From NCBI GenBank assembly GCA_029071285.1, contig JAIEAS010000064.1, positions 1 to 5,928 on the forward strand: a stretch of 5,928 nt of DNA, read 5' to 3'. The translations under genes were made by a program, and so were the position numbers. The notes beneath the pieces were generated by a model, which was not told where the DNA came from, searched no databases, and was given only the letters and a program-made list of their open reading frames with translations. Every line of letters starts with the position of its first letter. The first letter of the stretch is position 1. Positions 5,160 to 5,928 of the stretch are shown piece by piece. The DNA is from Clostridia bacterium (GTDB taxonomy: Bacteria > Bacillota > Clostridia > Christensenellales > Borkfalkiaceae).

Positions 5160-5369
5160 ATTACGGAAAAGTTTGCTCTTTTAAATATATTGAAGGCTTT
5201 GGAAGGGCTTTCAAAATTCCAAAGCTCCACCCCCTCGGCGGAAACGCAGGCGCCCGCGCAGGAAAAAGCCCCCTCTCCCGAAACTCCGCCGCCCGTAAAT
5301 CCTATGATTGCGGTTCTGGAACGGCACGAAAAAATTTCAAACAAGCTGAAACAAAACGGCGAAAAATAA
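5160..5369 (+). CDS. Small Pro-rich-linker protein with a probable ATT start, function unknown
   Basis: An open frame of 69 codons runs from ATT (5160-5162) to TAA (5367-5369). An in-frame stop at 5142-5144 excludes a longer reading, and no in-frame ATG, GTG or TTG exists before codon 11, so standard gene callers would miss it. The product has three parts: an N-terminal helix-like segment TEKFALLNILKALEGLSK (2-19), a Pro/Ala/Glu-rich linker (about 23-46), and a C-terminal helix-like segment NPMIAVLERHEKISNKLKQN (47-66). This orderly layout, codon use like that of neighbouring genes, the AAGGAG site 7 bases before the ATT, and a terminator directly at the stop all argue for a real gene. No signal peptide or membrane helix is seen. 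It diverges from the lipoprotein gene and converges with the phosphofructokinase gene. ATT starts are rare; the known case is infC, where IF3 discriminates against it. A start-codon mutation or sequence error is the alternative. I do not recognise the family. Confidence 0.65.
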   Translation: MTEKFALLNILKALEGLSKFQSSTPSAETQAPAQEKAPSPETPPPVNPMIAVLERHEKISNKLKQNGEK

Positions 5370-5398
5370 AACCGCGCCGGAATACTTCGGCGCGGTTT
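5369..5398. terminator. Bidirectional terminator between convergent genes
   Basis: AAACCGCGCC (5369-5378) pairs perfectly with GGCGCGGTTT (5389-5398), with further pairs possible inside. On the minus strand the stem is followed by TTATTTTTC, a good U tract for ending the phosphofructokinase transcript. On the plus strand it starts on the last base of the small gene's stop codon and is followed by ATAAAACTTATAATT, which is weaker. Confidence 0.85.
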
Positions 5399-5411
5399 AT
5401 AAAACTTATAA

Positions 5412-5928
5412 TTATTTAATGGTTGATTTTGCGTGCAGACGGATATGTCTGGGCAGACCGTTTATCCAGAGAGGCGCAATCTCAGCCTGAATAAGCGGGT
5501 AAATGTAGTGGACAAGCTCGGGCTTGACGTTTGCGCCGTCCTCGGTAATCCATTCGAGGGGCACCTTCTTTTCAACGTTAGCGATAAAGTGAACGTCCGC
5601 AGGCTCGGTTATGCACATATACGGGTCGTCCGAAACGCGCTTTAAGGTTATAACCTGACCGGTAAGTCCCTCGAACGCCGCCTTGACAGCCGCGCCGCCC
5701 GCGTTGTACGCCTCGGTCATATCGATGCGCGCCATAATGTGCGAAGCGCAGCGCTGCAACGAAGAGAGTTCTATCGCCCTCGTCTTTACGCCGTATTTTT
5801 CGGCAACTTTGCCCGCCAGAAATCTTGCGGTGCCCGCAAGCTGTTTGTGACCGAACGCGTCCACGTAGTCGACGTTGTCTGAAAGCTCGCAGACGTATCT
5901 GCCGTCGGCAACTTTAACGCCCTCGGAA
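5412..5928 (-). CDS. pfp: 6-phosphofructokinase, probably pyrophosphate-dependent, C-terminal part (runs off right edge)
   Basis: The last 171 residues of a phosphofructokinase are present; the frame is open through position 5928, and the GTG at 5862-5864 is an internal Val, not a start. The enzyme phosphorylates fructose 6-phosphate to the 1,6-bisphosphate in cytosolic glycolysis. The segment IELSSLQRCASHIMARID corresponds to the substrate-binding region of the family (the Arg of LQRCA aligns with the Arg that contacts the fructose 6-phosphate phosphate across the subunit interface). Upstream VDYVDAFGHKQLAGTARFLA matches the DAFGHxQLGG region of PPi-dependent enzymes, and KKVPLEWI near the C-terminus also fits that group. 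The phosphate-donor residues lie outside the window, so PPi against ATP use is inferred from family resemblance only. It converges on the small plus-strand gene and ends 14 bases before their shared terminator. Confidence 0.85.
   Translation of the reverse strand, partial: SEGVKVADGRYVCELSDNVDYVDAFGHKQLAGTARFLAGKVAEKYGVKTRAIELSSLQRCASHIMARIDMTEAYNAGGAAVKAAFEGLTGQVITLKRVSDDPYMCITEPADVHFIANVEKKVPLEWITEDGANVKPELVHYIYPLIQAEIAPLWINGLPRHIRLHAKSTIK

Noticed and set aside
5141..5344. 67-codon minus-strand frame opposite the small plus-strand gene
   Set aside because: It starts at TTG, has no ribosome binding site, runs across the Shine-Dalgarno of the plus-strand gene, and its peptide is a Ser/Gly/Ala-rich shadow of the opposite strand.

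Overview
The window looks like chromosomal DNA of a spore-forming, probably uncultured, member of the Clostridia (Bacillota). The basis is gene content and order: a Veg protein, a SipL-type spore-coat morphogenesis protein (DUF3794 repeats plus LysM) with a sigma-E-like promoter, and the first 23 codons of ispE, all on one strand in the order veg, sipL-like, ispE. Coding DNA is of medium GC, spacers are AT-rich, and ribosome binding sites are strong GGAG types. I cannot name a genus.

Left to right: 1-71 is the 5' end of ispE (minus strand), which appears to have its own promoter and no leader. A perfect 13-bp hairpin (114-140) separates it from the sipL-like gene (161-1633). Upstream of that lies a promoter with a good match to the sigma-E consensus (1673-1701), then veg (1721-1969). 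Veg sits only about 30 bases beyond a strong terminator (2002-2032) that ends a separate unit: a two-zinc-ribbon protein with an extremely acidic tail (2048-2545), driven by a near-consensus sigma-A promoter (2631-2659). Next is a 750-residue lipoprotein with propeller-like repeats and a second, C-terminal membrane anchor (2778-5030), with its own promoter (5084-5112). All these are on the minus strand.

The only plus-strand gene I support is a small 69-codon ORF (5160-5369). It has an excellent Shine-Dalgarno but no ATG, GTG or TTG at the right distance; the codon at 7-nt spacing is ATT. It ends in a terminator (5369-5398) shared with the convergent C-terminal half of a 6-phosphofructokinase, probably the pyrophosphate-dependent type (5412-5928, running off the right edge).

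The genes do not form one pathway. IspE (isoprenoid precursors) and phosphofructokinase (glycolysis) are housekeeping. The sipL-like gene belongs to endospore coat assembly in the mother cell. Veg is a small conserved protein linked to biofilm regulation in Bacillus subtilis. The acidic zinc protein, the doubly anchored lipoprotein and the ATT-start small protein are uncharacterised, and are the most likely places for something undescribed. I saw no tRNA, rRNA, insertion sequence or CRISPR array.
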